Assembly: GCF_000204055.1 (NCBI RefSeq)
Contig: NW_006768797.1
Coordinates: 67,202 to 131,201 of the forward strand
Direction: 5' to 3'
Length of the DNA stretch: 64,000 nucleotides
DNA from: Melampsora larici-populina 98AG31
Taxonomy: Eukaryota > Basidiomycota > Pucciniomycetes > Pucciniales > Melampsoraceae
Made by a program: the position numbers and the translations under genes. Below the pieces are notes generated by a model. The model worked only from the letters and a program-made list of their open reading frames with translations. It had not been told where the DNA came from and did not search any database. Below, in pieces: positions 24,880-38,102 of the stretch (positions are counted from its first letter, which is position 1; every line of letters starts with the position of its first letter).

Positions 24880-27496
24880 GGGGGTTTCAAGTTAGATTTT
24901 ATTTTGCATAATTTTTATAAACTAGAGAACATGCGAGCATGCCCGCAACATGGGAACCCTTTATTTGTCCAATTGTTCCAGATTAGCACACTGTAACTTA
25001 AACCACTTTAAACATTGAATACAACCCATACATATTACTAAACCCATCCTTGCAAGGTATTCAACCGGCCACCTTAAATCTGGTATGGGCCAAAATGGGA
25101 AATTACATGTATCACCATTGTTTGAACAATATATGGTCAGGTTTGTTTTGTCACCATGATAGTATATAGGAGTAAAAACTTATGCTCCAGAATTCCTATC
25201 TCTGAGGTCAACCCTGTGGTTGAATCCATTCTTTCAACAACAATTTGAATTACCTTGATTAGAATTTTTACCATTGTAGAAATTGATGATTATCTGAATC
25301 AGAAGAATCAATTGTTTAATTTTGTTGATCATATTCAGCAACTTGAAGATAGGCTGGATTCTAATAACTTGGCAGTTATTGAAATCATTCTGAAACAGGT
25401 ATGTGAATTACATTCTGGTGTTGATCTATTGTTTTTGTCTCTGTGGAAGAATTTGGTGATTGATTGGAAGGCACTTGTTGATGCAGACTTACTGAGCCAG
25501 GTCTAAGAAATTGATATCTGGGAATATGGTTTCATACAACAAGTTAAATTTTGCTTCTTCCTTCAACCGCAGAATAATAATGGACTCAATTTGTTTCATA
25601 TAATGCTTCCGGAGCTGATTCTTCACTCCAAAAGGATAGAAGTGGCTGAAGATCTGAACACAAGTCAATTTCTTGAGACCAACTTGTGAATGAAGCCAAA
25701 TCCAAATTCTCATTTGTCATGATTTCCCAAGTTTTCCTTCATCTGAGAATCATCAATGTAGCAATATTCAATATCACAACTCTCTTTGTGATGAATGGAT
25801 GGATCTCATAGGGTATGGATGGATTGATGTTTATGTTTTTTTTAGGAATTAGAGTGAGGTTACAGATTCTTCTGCAAAGTTGATTTCTCTTTTAATTATT
25901 ATGAGCACCAATGTGTTCTTTGCTCTGAGAGGCTAAAAATTAACAAGTCATTTTGATGGATTGGATCAAATCACTTATCCCATTTTATAGTGAAAAGAAA
26001 TTCCCAGATGGGCCTCTTATTTTTCTTGATCTCCTTGTACTGTGTCCCATTCATACCTGCTCCATTTTTTGTTATAAATGTGTTTGATCTTACAGTTGTG
26101 AGACAAAATAATTGAATATATGTTCATCTCTATTTGACTCTTTGAACCTCTCTATCTCTGTCTTGCTCTCTTGCTGAAAACTGACAAATGTTGACCAAGA
26201 GAGCAGAAGGTCAAAGGAGGAATGGTTGAGTTGAAATTGGCAAGCATCATCAAATTACATCGTAAATCATCACCAGCCTAATGTTGGTTGATGAAAACAA
26301 AGCAGGAAGTATAACACTACATATCTGCTACATGTGGGAAGTAAAAGTTGTGAAGTCATTAAGAAGTCACCATTTCTTGTAATTCAACCTCAACTTGTTC
26401 AACCTCCGCTGTGATTATAACTGATCAAAACTGCATAATTTTGATTTGAGGATTCATGATGTAGAGCAGAGGAAAATTGAAATCATTTCATGTTGTTTTA
26501 TCTTTTATCCAAATCTACGCGGTTGAAATGGAATACAAGAAAGAACTTAAGATTGGTGCTAAATAATAAAAGCAATAATAAAAGCAATAATAAAAGCAAT
26601 AATAAAAGCAATAATAAGAGTGACAATAAAAGCAATAATAAAAGGGATGATAAAAGTAGGACAGTTATGTGGGGTACGAAAATATCAAGAGCAGCATTGT
26701 CCATGGAGCGCGGGAAACTGTGGGAATGTGTTGGCAACCGGAAAGTGGGCCATTTTATAGCCTGGATTGGTCCCCACACGCGGTGCAAAAGTGAGGTAGC
26801 TGTGATATGAAATGCACCTCACTTTTAAAAGCAAATAAATGTAAAAAGTCATCAAAAGGACTTTGAATGACAAAGAGAAGAGGTAAATTAATTGTGTTTT
26901 ATTGAAGAAAGAAAACAAAAAGTACCAAAATATTGAAATCGATGAACAGTGCCATGTCGATCGACCTGGAATTGCCATTGAGTGAGGACATGCACCTTTG
27001 GTGCGCTAAATACAACTATGAACAAAGTTGTTATTGTTCAAAACTGTGATTGAAGCGGAGACTTACCGTTCTTGAAAAAGAAGAACGCAATCAGTGGAAA
27101 CAAAAATACAAATGTTGCTTTGCAAACCTGGCTTTTTTACACAAAAAGTTTGAGATTCAACTAACAACAGCGCTCATAAAAGCAACTGGAGAACAAAAGC
27201 AGTAACTAACAAAAGCTGGATGGCAAAAGCTATTTGGCAGCATGCAAAAGCCAATCCGGATATTCAGAGATGAACCCGACCAACGGAGAAGAGGAGAGAC
27301 CCGAACTCATGCGAGTGGTCCATCTTTTTAGTATTTAGATTCAGACAAGTTGTTTGTAAAAAAAACTTTGTAAAACAACATATTTATAATTTGGGACACC
27401 TAAAAAGGTGTCCCGCTGTAAAAAATTTACACATATTTTGCAACAACAGGCAAGGTGTTGTAGCGTAAAAATAAAAAAAACTAACTTGAAACCCCC
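24880..27496. mobile_element. 2.6-kb TIR element with 5-bp TATTA duplication
   Basis: The ends GGGGGTTTCAAGTTAG and CTAACTTGAAACCCCC are a perfect 16-bp inverted repeat. Each is flanked by TATTA (24875-24879 and 27497-27501). The interior contains no recognisable transposase. ORFs at 25255-25506 (plus) and 25489-25713 (minus) have some coding look but match no family I know. A 12-bp tandem repeat sits at 26561-26654. The superfamily is undetermined, and it may be a non-autonomous or decayed element. Confidence 0.65.
26561..26654 (+). repeat. Tandem repeat of AATAATAAAAGC
   Basis: About seven imperfect copies of a 12-bp unit. The AAAAGC core recurs, scattered, at 27150-27260 in the same element. 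The antisense leucine-rich ORF here is a by-product of the repeat. Confidence 0.85.
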
Positions 27497-27959
27497 TATT
27501 ATTCATTCAATTCTTTTTTGGAAACACTCAAAATTTTGTGTTAAAACATCACTATATTTTGAAACAATCACACTCATCATGTCCATTCTTCAAAAATGTG
27601 CAAAAACAAACTATGTCAAATGGGCCGGTGATGCCATTGCTCATCCAATGACTGCTGATCTTCAAGACTTTGTCAATGTGAAATCACCACACACACCACC
27701 CGTCAAAGGTGAAAGTTCCCAGACATCCATCACCTTGTATGTACAAAGGCAAACATAGCAAAACTGCTGTTATCCTCTTTGGTTGCATTGACCAGGACAA
27801 GCCTGTTGCATGGGTTGGGAATTATTCAAAGTCAATGCCACAGAATGGCACTCTTCTACTGTAGTACATTTGGTTCAATCAGGGTTCTTGAGGGCACAAT
27901 CCTTAACATCTGGACACAAACCAGTAGTAAACATATTCATTAAAAGTACATTGAAAAGT

Positions 27960-28430
27960 TCAAGTATGTGAGATGAATTGGCCAACAGGTCTTCCTTGCT
28001 TAGAAGATTGAAGTTTGAGAAATGAAAATTGTCCAGCAAACTCATCACCAAAATCTTCCAGAAATCTCTTGGATAAGGCAGCCAAAGATTTCCAAGTGTC
28101 AATTGTAAAATAGGTAGGAGTAATAGAAAAGTTGATCCAATTATAAAGCACCATTTTTGCAATTATTGAGACATAACAAACTTAACCACCAATCATGTGC
28201 TCCAGAAGCCAGAGGTAAATGACAAGAAACCCAGGTGATTTTGCAATCATCATTGGCAAAACAGGCCAAAGACGCAAATAATGCATTACAAACAGGAATA
28301 ATACAACCAGGGACATTACAAGCATCATCATTGAGACTAAGATATGGCAAATCAGGAGGCTTGACCATAGAAGAACAAGAAGTAGAAGATTGAGAATGTC
28401 AAACAAAGATAATTTCTTCATCTATAACCT
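27960..28430 (-). pseudogene. Relic of a Ty3-type retrotransposon gag
   Basis: Two overlapping minus-strand frames give successive gag-like segments. The upstream one reads FASLACFANDDCKITWVSCH then SGAHDWW. The downstream one reads WKSLAALSKRFLEDFGDEF followed by GQFSFLKLQSSKQGR. This order (small hydrophobic helix, ITWVS, DWW, W..L...F...FGD, L..L.Q) is that of the capsid region of Ty3/Gypsy gag proteins. The frame shifts between the blocks and no LTR, protease or reverse transcriptase was found nearby, so this is a short decayed fragment. Confidence 0.55.
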
Positions 28431-29105
28431 TGAGGACATCCTTCTTGACCGTAGCAAAATCAGAATACAAACTCTCTTTGAGCTTGGCCAACACCTAAGC
28501 CGCTCAGCTTTGCCCCGCTTTCAAGGCAAGATTTTTTAGCGCGGCAATATTGCGCTGCATGTAGCGCAGCCAGCTCTCCACTTTGGCAATTGGAGCGCTA
28601 CATATGCAAGTCAGCACGGCAGCTTGTCAAGCCGCTTTTGCTCTGCTTTGTCGATTTTACAGCTGAGGCAGCGGCACGGCACAGTCTTCTATTCACAATT
28701 TTTTTTTATCAATTATTCACAAGAAAAAAGGTATGTACAAATAATATAGGAGGGAGGACTTCAAAACATGTAAGGCATACTAAATTGACCGTGTAAAGAG
28801 TGACTGGAAAAGTATTCAATGACAAATTTGAGAAAATGGAAAACTAAAAAGCACTGTAAGGAATTGTAGAGAATGACTTGAAAGGTTAATAAGATCAGAG
28901 AAAAATAGTAAGGAACAATAGAAAAACATAACCAGGGTCAAAATGTATATTGACCCTATTATAAACTATCAAATGAATCACATCAAGATAAACAAGTGAC
29001 AAGGTAAGATGAGGGAAAAAAACAAGTGAGACTAGCAATAACAAGAGAAGCAGGTCAATTCCAATAACAAGCATGAGGATAAAGTAAAAAATGAAATGGA
29101 ACAAA
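28431..29105. other. Gene-free stretch with GC-rich patch
   Basis: A GC-rich segment at 28500-28690 repeats GCGC, GTAGCGC and CGGCA motifs and contrasts with its AT-rich surroundings. It may be the subterminal region of the old hAT element whose coding end lies at 29106, but no terminal repeat was found. Confidence 0.35.
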
Positions 29106-29342
29106 TTAATCAATGAGTATGATGTGGTTCTTCTTCTTAAAGTGTTTTTCAAAGGAAGAAAGGTAACCAAGAGCTTCAGAGAATTGGTCATTCTTTGTGA
29201 TACCAGCTCTCAACCATTCTTGTGTTCCTGCAGACCACAAAGCTGTTTTTGGTTTCAAAGAACCTTGTCCTGGAACTGCAATATCAGCTGCCAAAGATAA
29301 TGTTTGTTCCACGCAACACAAAGTAGCTGAAATCAAGAGGTA
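29106..29342 (-). pseudogene. Old hAT transposase, C-terminal dimerisation fragment
   Basis: The minus-strand frame begins at YLLISATLCCVEQTLSLAAD and reaches a stop at 29106 after GTQEWLRAGITKNDQFSEAL. It is the hATC dimerisation domain. Its missing upstream half lies 4.4 kb away at 33735-33758. When the younger hAT (29350-33734) and one target duplication are ignored, the two halves continue in frame, with LALLAHN ahead of YLLIS. Confidence 0.85.
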
Positions 29343-29349
29343 GTTGTGC

Positions 29350-32300
29350 CAATACCGCAACCGCTCCGCTTGAAATTGTGACTGCGGAGCGGTTGCGGAG
29401 CGCTAATGATGACTGCTATGCCACCGCTATATATAGCGGTGGCTGCGCACCGCAATCCCGGCGTGAAAAACCCCATAGCGGTAAAATCGCTCCACAACGG
29501 GCCGGGATTGCGATGGCCCCGCTATATAGCGGGGCAAAACCCTGTACCCAGGGTTGGCTGTATCCTGGGTACAGGGTTGGAACTACTCCGTTTCATCCAA
29601 CTCCACATCCATCATCTCATATCGTACAATCACAATGCACGGTCGTCACGATTGGACGCCTCCACCCCTTCCAACACTACACACTGCCCCCTGGATCTTT
29701 TTTCAACCATGGCCGAACCGTGGTTTTGAAACCTATGGTACTGGATATGTTCAAAGGTGAGTGATGTATCGATCACTTTGTCCTTTTCAAGAAAATTACT
29801 TACACAGCAATCCCCAATCTTCTTTAGACACATTCCTGCCTTCTTTCATTTCATCACCATGTCCAAAAACTCCTCTCAAACGTTGCCGGAAAGTGGCCTT
29901 CAGGTACCAGGCAAATCAACCGCTAGGAGCCTTCGCCCACCGAGTCCTTCTAGACCTCAGCCCGGCTTTGTCGTGACTCCAAACGACTCCCGTAACGCTA
30001 TTTCTCGACTTTTGAGTTCGGAAGGTGAATTGCCTGGCCCGCTCGCTCATCGTCCTGCTTCACCTCGACCACCGGCAGTTAAAAACAAGTCCAAGACGGT
30101 TCGAGTGCCATCAGCCGCTCCCATAAAGGTTAAGCCAGTTGAAAAACAAAAGGTTAGTGCAATGATGTACATATTGCATTATGTACATCATTGACTCTGT
30201 TACGTTTATTAGAAACGATCTTCGACCAGCAAACATGCCAGATCACCGAGTCCCCAACCCTCTACCTCTAAGCGATTGAAGTCAAACGTAAGTGAACAAC
30301 ATCCATCAACATCCTTTTTCACAAAGTTGATTGTATATCAATTCGATTTCGTTTTTCAGACTCTAGCACCGAGTAGCCAACGTTCCAATGGACCGAGTAG
30401 CCAACGTTCTGTATCGACTAGTTCAGGCATTGGCTCACCCGAGCTGTCTGCCCAACCTACTAATGATGTAAGTTTGTAGCTTCATTACTAGGCTTTAGTT
30501 TAAAACGCTGATGGCTGGACTTTCTGACATAGGTCTATGAGGTACCAGCCGATATGGATGTATCCCAAGACTCAGAAGTCAAGTTTGTCTCTTCCAGTCA
30601 TGCGCCTGGCTATAACCAGAGTCAGTCACTTGATGTGATGGACCTGCTCAAGTATTTCCTTCCACCAAACGTAAGTTTGGTTTCTCTTGCTTATCATTTT
30701 CTACTGGCGTAGTGATCATTCAAGCTAACTAAAATCGATTGGTTTTTAGGGAGTGTCTTATAAGTGCAGATGGTGTCACAATACCTATAAAGGTGGCGTG
30801 AGTTCGTATTGGAACTTGTGGGGTCATCGAGATGGCAATGCCAATCGTCCTTCCTGCAAGCAACGACATCAAGCAATCGCGGCTGGCGTGGATCTCCCTC
30901 CTTCTTATGGTGAACAACAGGCCACTCAGAAGAACAACAAGAACAACTTGAAAACATATCTCAATGGACCGACTTTCACAGCAGACTTAGTTAACATGAT
31001 ACTAGTCATGTGGATCGTGCGTCATGCCTTACCTTGGGCTAGGTTTGAAGACCCCGCACTTCGTGCGGCTTTTTACACCGTCAATTGAGGTGCTGTTGTT
31101 TGTTCAAGAACTTGGGCCGCTCAGCAAGCTGTCATTCTTCACTCATCGTTACACAGTAAGGCCATCAACGGTGTCAGAGTGAGTTCCTTTTTTATTCATC
31201 AATCTTTATCTGTTTTGCTTCCTTCTCTTACTTAATTGATCATATCTCTTGATTTCACAGGACAACCCGGGCAAGTTCTGCCTAATCCATGACGTATGGA
31301 CGACCAAAGGAAATAGGTATGCTTTTATAGGAGCATCGGCTAACTACATAGACTCGAACTGGAATTACAAATCTACCCACCTCACGCTCAAAATGGTCGC
31401 TTGGCGCCACTTCGGTGCTCTTTTAGCAAGGCCTATTGGAAGATTCTTAACTCGTCACGGCCTTCATAAAAAGATAAGTCCCACATTTAAAACTATATTT
31501 TCATAACTTTTTATCTTTAATTGTTCTTCAGCTAACATGTTCTTCCTTATCCTTACATGCTAGCTCAAACCACGGACAGCGGTGGTAACAACGGCCCTAT
31601 GGCAACGGAGTTACAGGAGATGTTTGCGAAGGACAAGGATCCAGTCACTTGGGATGGCAAAACGCATCATGTGCGCTGCTATGCCCATAAACTCAATCTC
31701 GTTGTTGGGAATGGCCTGAAGGCGCTTGGACAGAAGGTGAGCACCGCCAAACCAACCACACCCCATGGACTACCTCTTCCAATTCCAAGCCTCGAGATCA
31801 ATGGCGGCGAGGACGGTCTGGAGATCGACGCCTCCGAATCAGACGAAGAAAATCTTGAAGGTTTACCTGAACAAGCCGATGGGGTAGACGACGAGGACAG
31901 TAGCCAGGAGGATCCTGACGCTGTAGTCTGTGAGAAGGATGATATCGTTGCTATGGCCCTGGTCAAGGTGAGTCAACTCCAAAGTAATCAATACATATAT
32001 TGATTGATATATACTGACTTACCCATCCATCTTGAACAAGGTGGATACTGTGAGCGGTCAGATTGCTAGTAGTGCGGCCAGGCGAAGTGATTTCAAGGCA
32101 CGCGCTATTCGAATGGGATACAAGGGTCGCATGCTCAAGCGCCCTTGTAAGACCCGCTGGAATAGCCATTACGAAAGTCGGAAAGTTGCCTGTGAGGCAC
32201 ATGAGGTATGTCTTGTCATCTTAAATTTGCTATTTACATTTGTTATTATGTATCTCCTTCTGACCAATTGATATTTTTGTCAGGTTATCAATTCCATGCT

Positions 32301-33734
32301 TGCAGCGGATCGCAAGGCTTGTTTCTTTAAGGGAGTTACGATATCAGCAGCTGAATGGCATGCTGTCGAGTTGGTGAACAAGGTCCTGAAGGTAAGTAAT
32401 CATCAAACTAAATCATGGTATTAGGAATCGATCACAAACTCACATTACACTCAATATGTGGATAGACCTTTGTTGATGCTACGTCTCGAGTTGAGGGCAA
32501 TGGGCCCACCGGGTGCATTGTTCTTGCCAAATACAAACGTGTTATTACCGAGCTCACATCACTCAAAACCGATTCAATTGATTATCCTAGCCTCCGAAAT
32601 GCAATTGACGAAATGGTAAAGTGGCTTACGAAATATCAGGAGGAAGCTCTTAGTTGTGAATGTGTGGTCTTAGCGACAATCTTAAACCCTTGCTTTCGAG
32701 GAAAGTTCTTTCAGGTCCACTACCCTGAACATGACTTTGAATCAAATTTAATCATCGAAAACGCTTTTGAACGTGTCTTGGAAGAAACCGAACTGCAAGA
32801 AGAAGAAACACCACCTGCCATCAACAAAAACGATCATGCTGAGCCCGATGCTTTTGACATATTCGGAGTGTCCACTGACGGTACAAACCAAACTGCGAAC
32901 TCTGAACTGAAGGATTACTTGGCAGGGCAATGTCCCATCAAGAAGGATCAATCACCACTCGATTGGTGGAGGGTGCGTTTGCTTACAATTGTTTAGAATA
33001 ATTTCACTTACTAATCTTTCATCCTTACAGGAATACAAACCTCGATTCCCCGTGCTTTCGAAGCTTGCCCGCGATTACTTGGCTGTATCGGCCACCTCGT
33101 GTGCATGCGAGCAAACATTCTCGGCGGCTGCAGACGTTTGTGCTCCTTCACGTGGCGGCATGGTCCCTAAGACCATGGAGCGCCTAGTTGGGTCTCAAGC
33201 CTGGATGAAGGAGGGGATATTACCCGATGGTGACTTTTCAGAAGCTGCTGCAGCTCTTCAAGCCTATCTCGACAGCCTGGTTAAAAAAAAAGAAGTAGTC
33301 AGAATATATTGATAGACATAAGTCCAATACGATATCAATAAAAATCGATTTTTATGTTTTTTCTTTTTATCTTTTCTCACGTTTTTCTGTTTCACATGTT
33401 CATATTGTCATCACACTCTTTTATTGGGTTCTGGAATGTTTTTTTCCTTTGGATCGAGTTTCTGTCTCTTTAATACATGTCCTATTGCGAATTTGGCCAC
33501 ATTCTGTTGCTACATAGTGATATATAGCGCAGCTTGCCGCTATATAGCGATTGCCGCGATTGCCGCTATATATCGCTATGTAGTGTTTATATAGCGATTT
33601 TGTCGCTCCGCACACGTGAGAGGCCAATTTTTTTAAAAAATAGCGATAGAGTGCGGAGCGGATTATAGGGCAGTCTCCGCAACGCAATGGAGAGTACTCG
33701 AAATCCATAGCGTTGCGGAGCGATTGCGGTATTG
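29350..33734 (+). mobile_element. Younger hAT transposon
   Basis: The ends are CAATACCGCAACCGCTCCGC on the left and, inverted, CAATACCGCAATCGCTCCGC on the right. GTTGTGC is duplicated at 29343-29349 and 33735-33741; hATs normally make 8 bp, so one base may have changed. The subterminal regions (29350-29550 and 33520-33734) are full of GCGGAGCG and CTATATAGCG palindromes. It lies inside the coding sequence of an older hAT on the opposite strand. Confidence 0.92.
29859..33312 (+). pseudogene. hAT transposase with BED zinc finger, one TGA stop
   Basis: Eleven exons: 29859-30152, 30213-30287, 30360-30467, 30533-30670, 30750-31178, 31261-31477, 31564-31967, 32041-32205, 32284-32391, 32466-32972 and 33031-33312. 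They join to 909 codons. TGA at 31086-31088 is the only interruption; CGA would keep Arg. The N-terminal 165 residues are Ser/Pro/Lys-rich. A BED-type finger follows (YKCRWCHNTYKGG, then GHRDGNANRPSCKQRH). The RNase H-like core shows FCLIHDVWTTKGNRYAFIGA with the first Asp and TTDSGGNNG with the second, then CYAHKLNLVVGNGLKALGQK. An acidic insert (residues about 410-455) precedes KRPCKTRWNSHYE. The hATC domain is complete: LARDYLAVSATSCACEQTFS and ERLVGSQAWMKEGI. Otherwise intact. Confidence 0.9.
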
Positions 33735-34796
33735 GTTGTGCGCCAACAAAGCAAGCGCCTGGAACATCAAACTATTTACCTGTTAGAAGGGAGACAAAGA
33801 CAGACATAAGTTAGTAGAATTTCTAGAGGTCAGTAAGTAAAAGAAAAGATGGACCATGGACTTTCCACCACCCCAATTGGGTTTGACCAGGACAGATTGG
33901 ATCATTCCCTGGTAAGTACATCTTGAGTTTGGATGCTTGGATTGATTCAGGTGTGCAAAGCACGGCAGATGATGCAAAGACATTGTATTCATCAAAGACC
34001 TCCTGGGAGGTAGAGGGAACTGGAGAAGGGGAAGATGGAGGGGTAGCTGGCCAGCTTTCCCAAGCCAATTTGAAATGTTCTTTGATGAGCTCCTTAGCTC
34101 GTGTGGCATGTTGTGGGTAGTGCAGGTCAAAGAACTTTAGTTGGTACTTGGCGTTGAGGACAGTCTCCAGGACTATCACATCAGCCTTGACGGCTTTGGA
34201 CTGGTATTGGTAGAGCTGATCCAACATCAAGTCAATCATTGTGTGGAGAGAGGGGAAGTTGGCAGTGTTCTTGATCTCCAAGAGGTTCTCAGGCACTTGC
34301 AGATACTCTGACAGGAGCATTGATCTTGATGCAATTTTACCCTCCAAACATTTAGTTGAGGCACAAAAAATCTGCATTGTAAAATATAAATTAGCCAAAT
34401 GAGATGGAAAACGGAACAAAGGAGAAATATTTGATCAAAGAAAGCGTAGAATAATACTCACTTCTGATATCTTACATAAACAGTCAACAGCGTCCCATTT
34501 GTCCATAGACATCATGATACCTTCATAGTATCTAGTCTTACAATCACTTATAAGAATTGAATCCACCACCTAGAAATCATCATAGGTCAGTTGTCAATAT
34601 CTTTTGCAAAGAAAGAAAAATGAAAGCACTTACATCGCGAGCAGCTACAAGGTGCGAGTACATGGCCAAATCTATGTTCCAGCGCACGCCCAACCAGCAA
34701 TAGGTCCAGGGCCATGGTAACCCATCTGCTCAGCTCTGCCTTTGAATTTGCCTCGCCTGGCGTTGCTCCGGGTGAGAAGTGTGTTGAAATGCTTTA
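33735..34796 (-). pseudogene. Old hAT transposase, middle fragment
   Basis: Minus-strand exons with conserved splice sites: up to 34634 (RWNIDLAMYSHLVAARD), 34462-34569 (ILISDCKTRYYEGIMMSMDK), 33862-34371 (LQVPENLLEIKNTANFPSLH, then LNAKYQLKFFDLHYPQH and QTQLGWWK) and 33735-33758 (ALALLAHN). These match the region between RPCKTRWNS and hATC of the younger hAT, but sequences are well diverged, so it is a different family. Upstream of 34700 a frameshift separates RWNID from a SNARRGKFKGRAEQMGY block that aligns to the younger hAT. At 34796 the sequence is cut by the TTA-flanked element and resumes at 43647. Confidence 0.85.
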
Positions 34797-35573
34797 GGGT
34801 ACGTTTGGTAGCGTTTATTCTCAGCGTTTATTTCGAAGAATAGCAATTATTTTTCAAAATAATTGCTGATGAAAAAAGACGTTTGGGACCACTTATGGTA
34901 CCCCAAAATAAACTCCTTCCCCGTCCCAAAAGGAGTTTAAAACGAGACTTTGGATAAACGCCAAAAGGGAGTTTATCCGTGCGATAAACTCCTTTTTGGA
35001 CTTAACAAAATTTCATCTTGAAAGACTTTGACCCTCCTCGGTGTCATAACAGGCAAACCAGATGCTATTTCTTCGACTCGATCAACACCTTTAACACTCA
35101 CAGTGCCCGTGGAGAAGGCCCCCGACGTCAGGGGCCCAAAGCTCTTGCGCAAAAGTATCAAAAAAACTGTGAAATTTCTGTCCAGGCCAAATTGGAACAC
35201 TGAGCCTGCCCAGATTTCCCATCCCCAGCAGCCAGACTCAGGAATTGACCTCAGGAGCACTGAGCCATCATCCAACTTCATCAACAGTGATGAGCTGCGC
35301 TGAGCGGTCCTGCCCTGATTGTATGGCCCATGCGGGATCTGTCAAGATATATGCTCAAGGCCACCACAGGGCAATGTTGCTGAATGTCCCGAATCGAATT
35401 CGGAATGACCGTAGGTAGAAACAGTGAGATCAAAAAAGTTATCTCATCAAGCCAATCCATCAACTTCATCAAATCAAATCAATCATCATTCAATTGGTTC
35501 ATTACATCTTACTACTCATCATCTCATTTGGAAACCATCTGATAATCAATCAATTCAATCGATTGAGCCAAAT

Positions 35574-35943
35574 ATGATGAAGTTTGCGTGAGTTAATCTT
35601 AATCACTCCTATCATCATATCATCATAATCATCTAATACTGATCATTGAATATCTATATCATAGTTTACACATGCAATTATCGCCACCGTTCAATATCTT
35701 CCATCTCAACCAGAACCAACTATCTTGATCCGTTTAGTTAACTTTATCACTTATACTTTTACTTTCAATTCTCAATCTCAACTTGAACAAGATTGGAATT
35801 CAATCACAGCTTCAGTTCATTATTTTAAACAAGGAGATAAATTATCTAATTATGCTTTTCTATATGGATCAAAATCGGATTCAAATTCAACTTCAACTTC
35901 AGATTCAAATCTCATTCATTGGGTTGGAATCTTCATGATCTGA
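35574..35943 (+). pseudogene. Unidentified gene-like fragment
   Basis: An open frame with host-like codon use (QYLPSQPEPTILIRLVNFIT ... QLEQDWNSITASVHYFKQGD) ends at 35943. It is preceded by a possible ATG exon (MMKFA) with a GTGAGT donor and an acceptor near 35663, but the phases do not join. The family was not recognised. It is most likely a decayed or captured piece of a host gene. Confidence 0.35.
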
Positions 35944-36300
35944 TTTGTGAATTCACTAGGATGAATTCCCTAGGTGACCAAAAGGCTTGGAGAATCACTT
36001 CAATAAACAATTACTTTAGTGTAAGTCTTTTATTCAAAAAAATGAACCTGGCCTCGAAATCTAGGTTTGAAAATGCTGATTGTTTACCTTCATTTGTTGG
36101 TTCGGATTTGTAGTTCTGTTCAACCTATCCGCAATTATTACTGGTGCCAGCGAAGCTCAGTGACACTACATTATCATATGCAGTCAAATATTAAAGTAAA
36201 GGTCAACTACCGATTGGAACTTATGTTCATTGGGTTAATGGGGTATGTCTTTCAATATCACTTCCAAGCTTCCTCCAATACACATACCTCACTCTAAATA

Positions 36301-37959
36301 CTTTCTTGTGACACTATCAAGTCATCAATCACTCAATCTAGTCGACCGATGATCAGCTTCAAAAATACAAGATTGATTCAAGACAATAAACTGATTGAAG
36401 AAACATTGGACCAAGTCATCCTATTCCGCTCACCATCTTGTCAGTAATGTTTATTCATCAACATTCCCAAATCAAAAAGCTCTTGAAAGCTTACCAATTC
36501 TCTTAACAGTCGCTTGCATGATACACAGCAATAATCTTCATCTAAAGACTTGACTCACTTCGCAGTCAAAGTCATGGCCAACACACATAGAATTTTGAAC
36601 ATGATTTCAAGTAAAGTTGTCACTGTGGTTGTTGATCAGAACTTTGCATCAAAGATTGTCCATTGTGTTTCTTGAACTTTCTGGGGAGTTTCCCAGCACA
36701 GTTTTCACTTATAATACTTTTCTTCTTGATTCTTGATCAACTTCACCATTTTCATAGGTTGATTACAACCTGTATACCCTCGGCTTTCTGATTTTGCTCA
36801 TAATTGTGATTTCACTTTTAATTTTATTTATAATTTTTAGTTTCTTTGATTTGGTTCAATCGAAATTATCAGAATCTAATATCTCTTTACAATTTGGTTG
36901 TTCTTCAAGGATGTTTTACTCAAATCAAGTTGAGTTTCTCGCCAGTTCCTTTTTTTCAGATTAAAATTGACGTCTGTCTTTTCTTTCGTTTGAATTACAT
37001 AGTTACTTTCATTCCATTATATATTACCTTCTATACTTTTCATATTAGACTGGTCAAATCAATTAAATGTCTTATGGTATACTATGATTGGGTTAAGTTG
37101 TTTACCTATCTTTTGGTAAATTTGTGAAGTTGGATAATTTTTAAAGATCAACAAATTCCTCAATCAGTTAAATGAATTTTCATTCTTCTATTAAATCTTG
37201 AAATGAGGATAGCTGACTTGTTGACTGATTTGTTCTTTTTTTGCGTAGATCTGGAGGTTTTTATAAGAAACTTTTTGAAACTTCTTATTTTAGTTCTCTG
37301 TATAATTCTCATGATTCAGTTTGGTTAATGATTATTAATTTCCTAGTGTAAGGTATGTATATAAACATATCCTAGATTATATATATTCATTGGATGTTAT
37401 TTCTGTTTAGTTTGATTTTCACCTTTTTTGTTTTGGGTTTTATGAGGCTTGTGTTCATAAATGATGTATACCTGTTCACATAGATTTTTATTGACGTAGA
37501 AGCGCAAGTCGTGTTTGAGCTTCTTGAAATTGAAATCACTAGAATTGAATATTTTGAAACAAAAGTCGTGTGTTTAAGGCATGGTGTTTGATGAGATGTA
37601 TGTATGGACTCAGGCAGATTTGAGTTGGAGTTCAATCAAATGTTTTTCATGGCTCAATCCAAATTAACCAACCAACCAACCAACCAACCAACCACCAACA
37701 CTACCACTTAGAACTACCAACAAGAACAATGATCAAGTCAACTCAGTATGTGTGGTTCACAACAACAATCAAACACGTTAGGATTCTATATCTAATTAAT
37801 CTGACTTCGACTTGAATCTAATCCTTTTTCAAAAATATCAAAGTCAATCATTCTTTAGTGGGATTTCACTATTTGGTGGTTCAACCAGTTCAGTCTGAAG
37901 TCAATAATCCATAATCAAACTCACAAGAAAAACGCGAAAAACAAACTAAAGCTTTAGCA
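36301..37959. other. AT-rich gene-free stretch
   Basis: No coding region was recognised. A (CCAA)n microsatellite of about six units lies at 37668-37692. The minus ORF 37387-37635 and plus ORF 36846-37127 look like chance AT-rich frames. Confidence 0.45.
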
Positions 37960-38102
37960 TTGACTTTATTCTTCTTAGATTCACCAGGAGGATTATTCAG
38001 TCATATTGATTCTGCTCCTGAGCAGTCAAAAATAGCTCTACTGATGATTCAAAGACTTGATCTTAGGTACCAACTACAAGATGTAATTCTAGAGAGTGAT
38101 AA

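Noticed and set aside
26498..26788. Minus ORF with a long leucine run
   Set aside because: It is the antisense reading of the AATAATAAAAGC tandem repeat.
20694..31178. TGA as a recoded sense codon in transposon genes
   Set aside because: Host genes and the intact MULE gene end in TGA, and the TTGA context fits TCGA mutation better.
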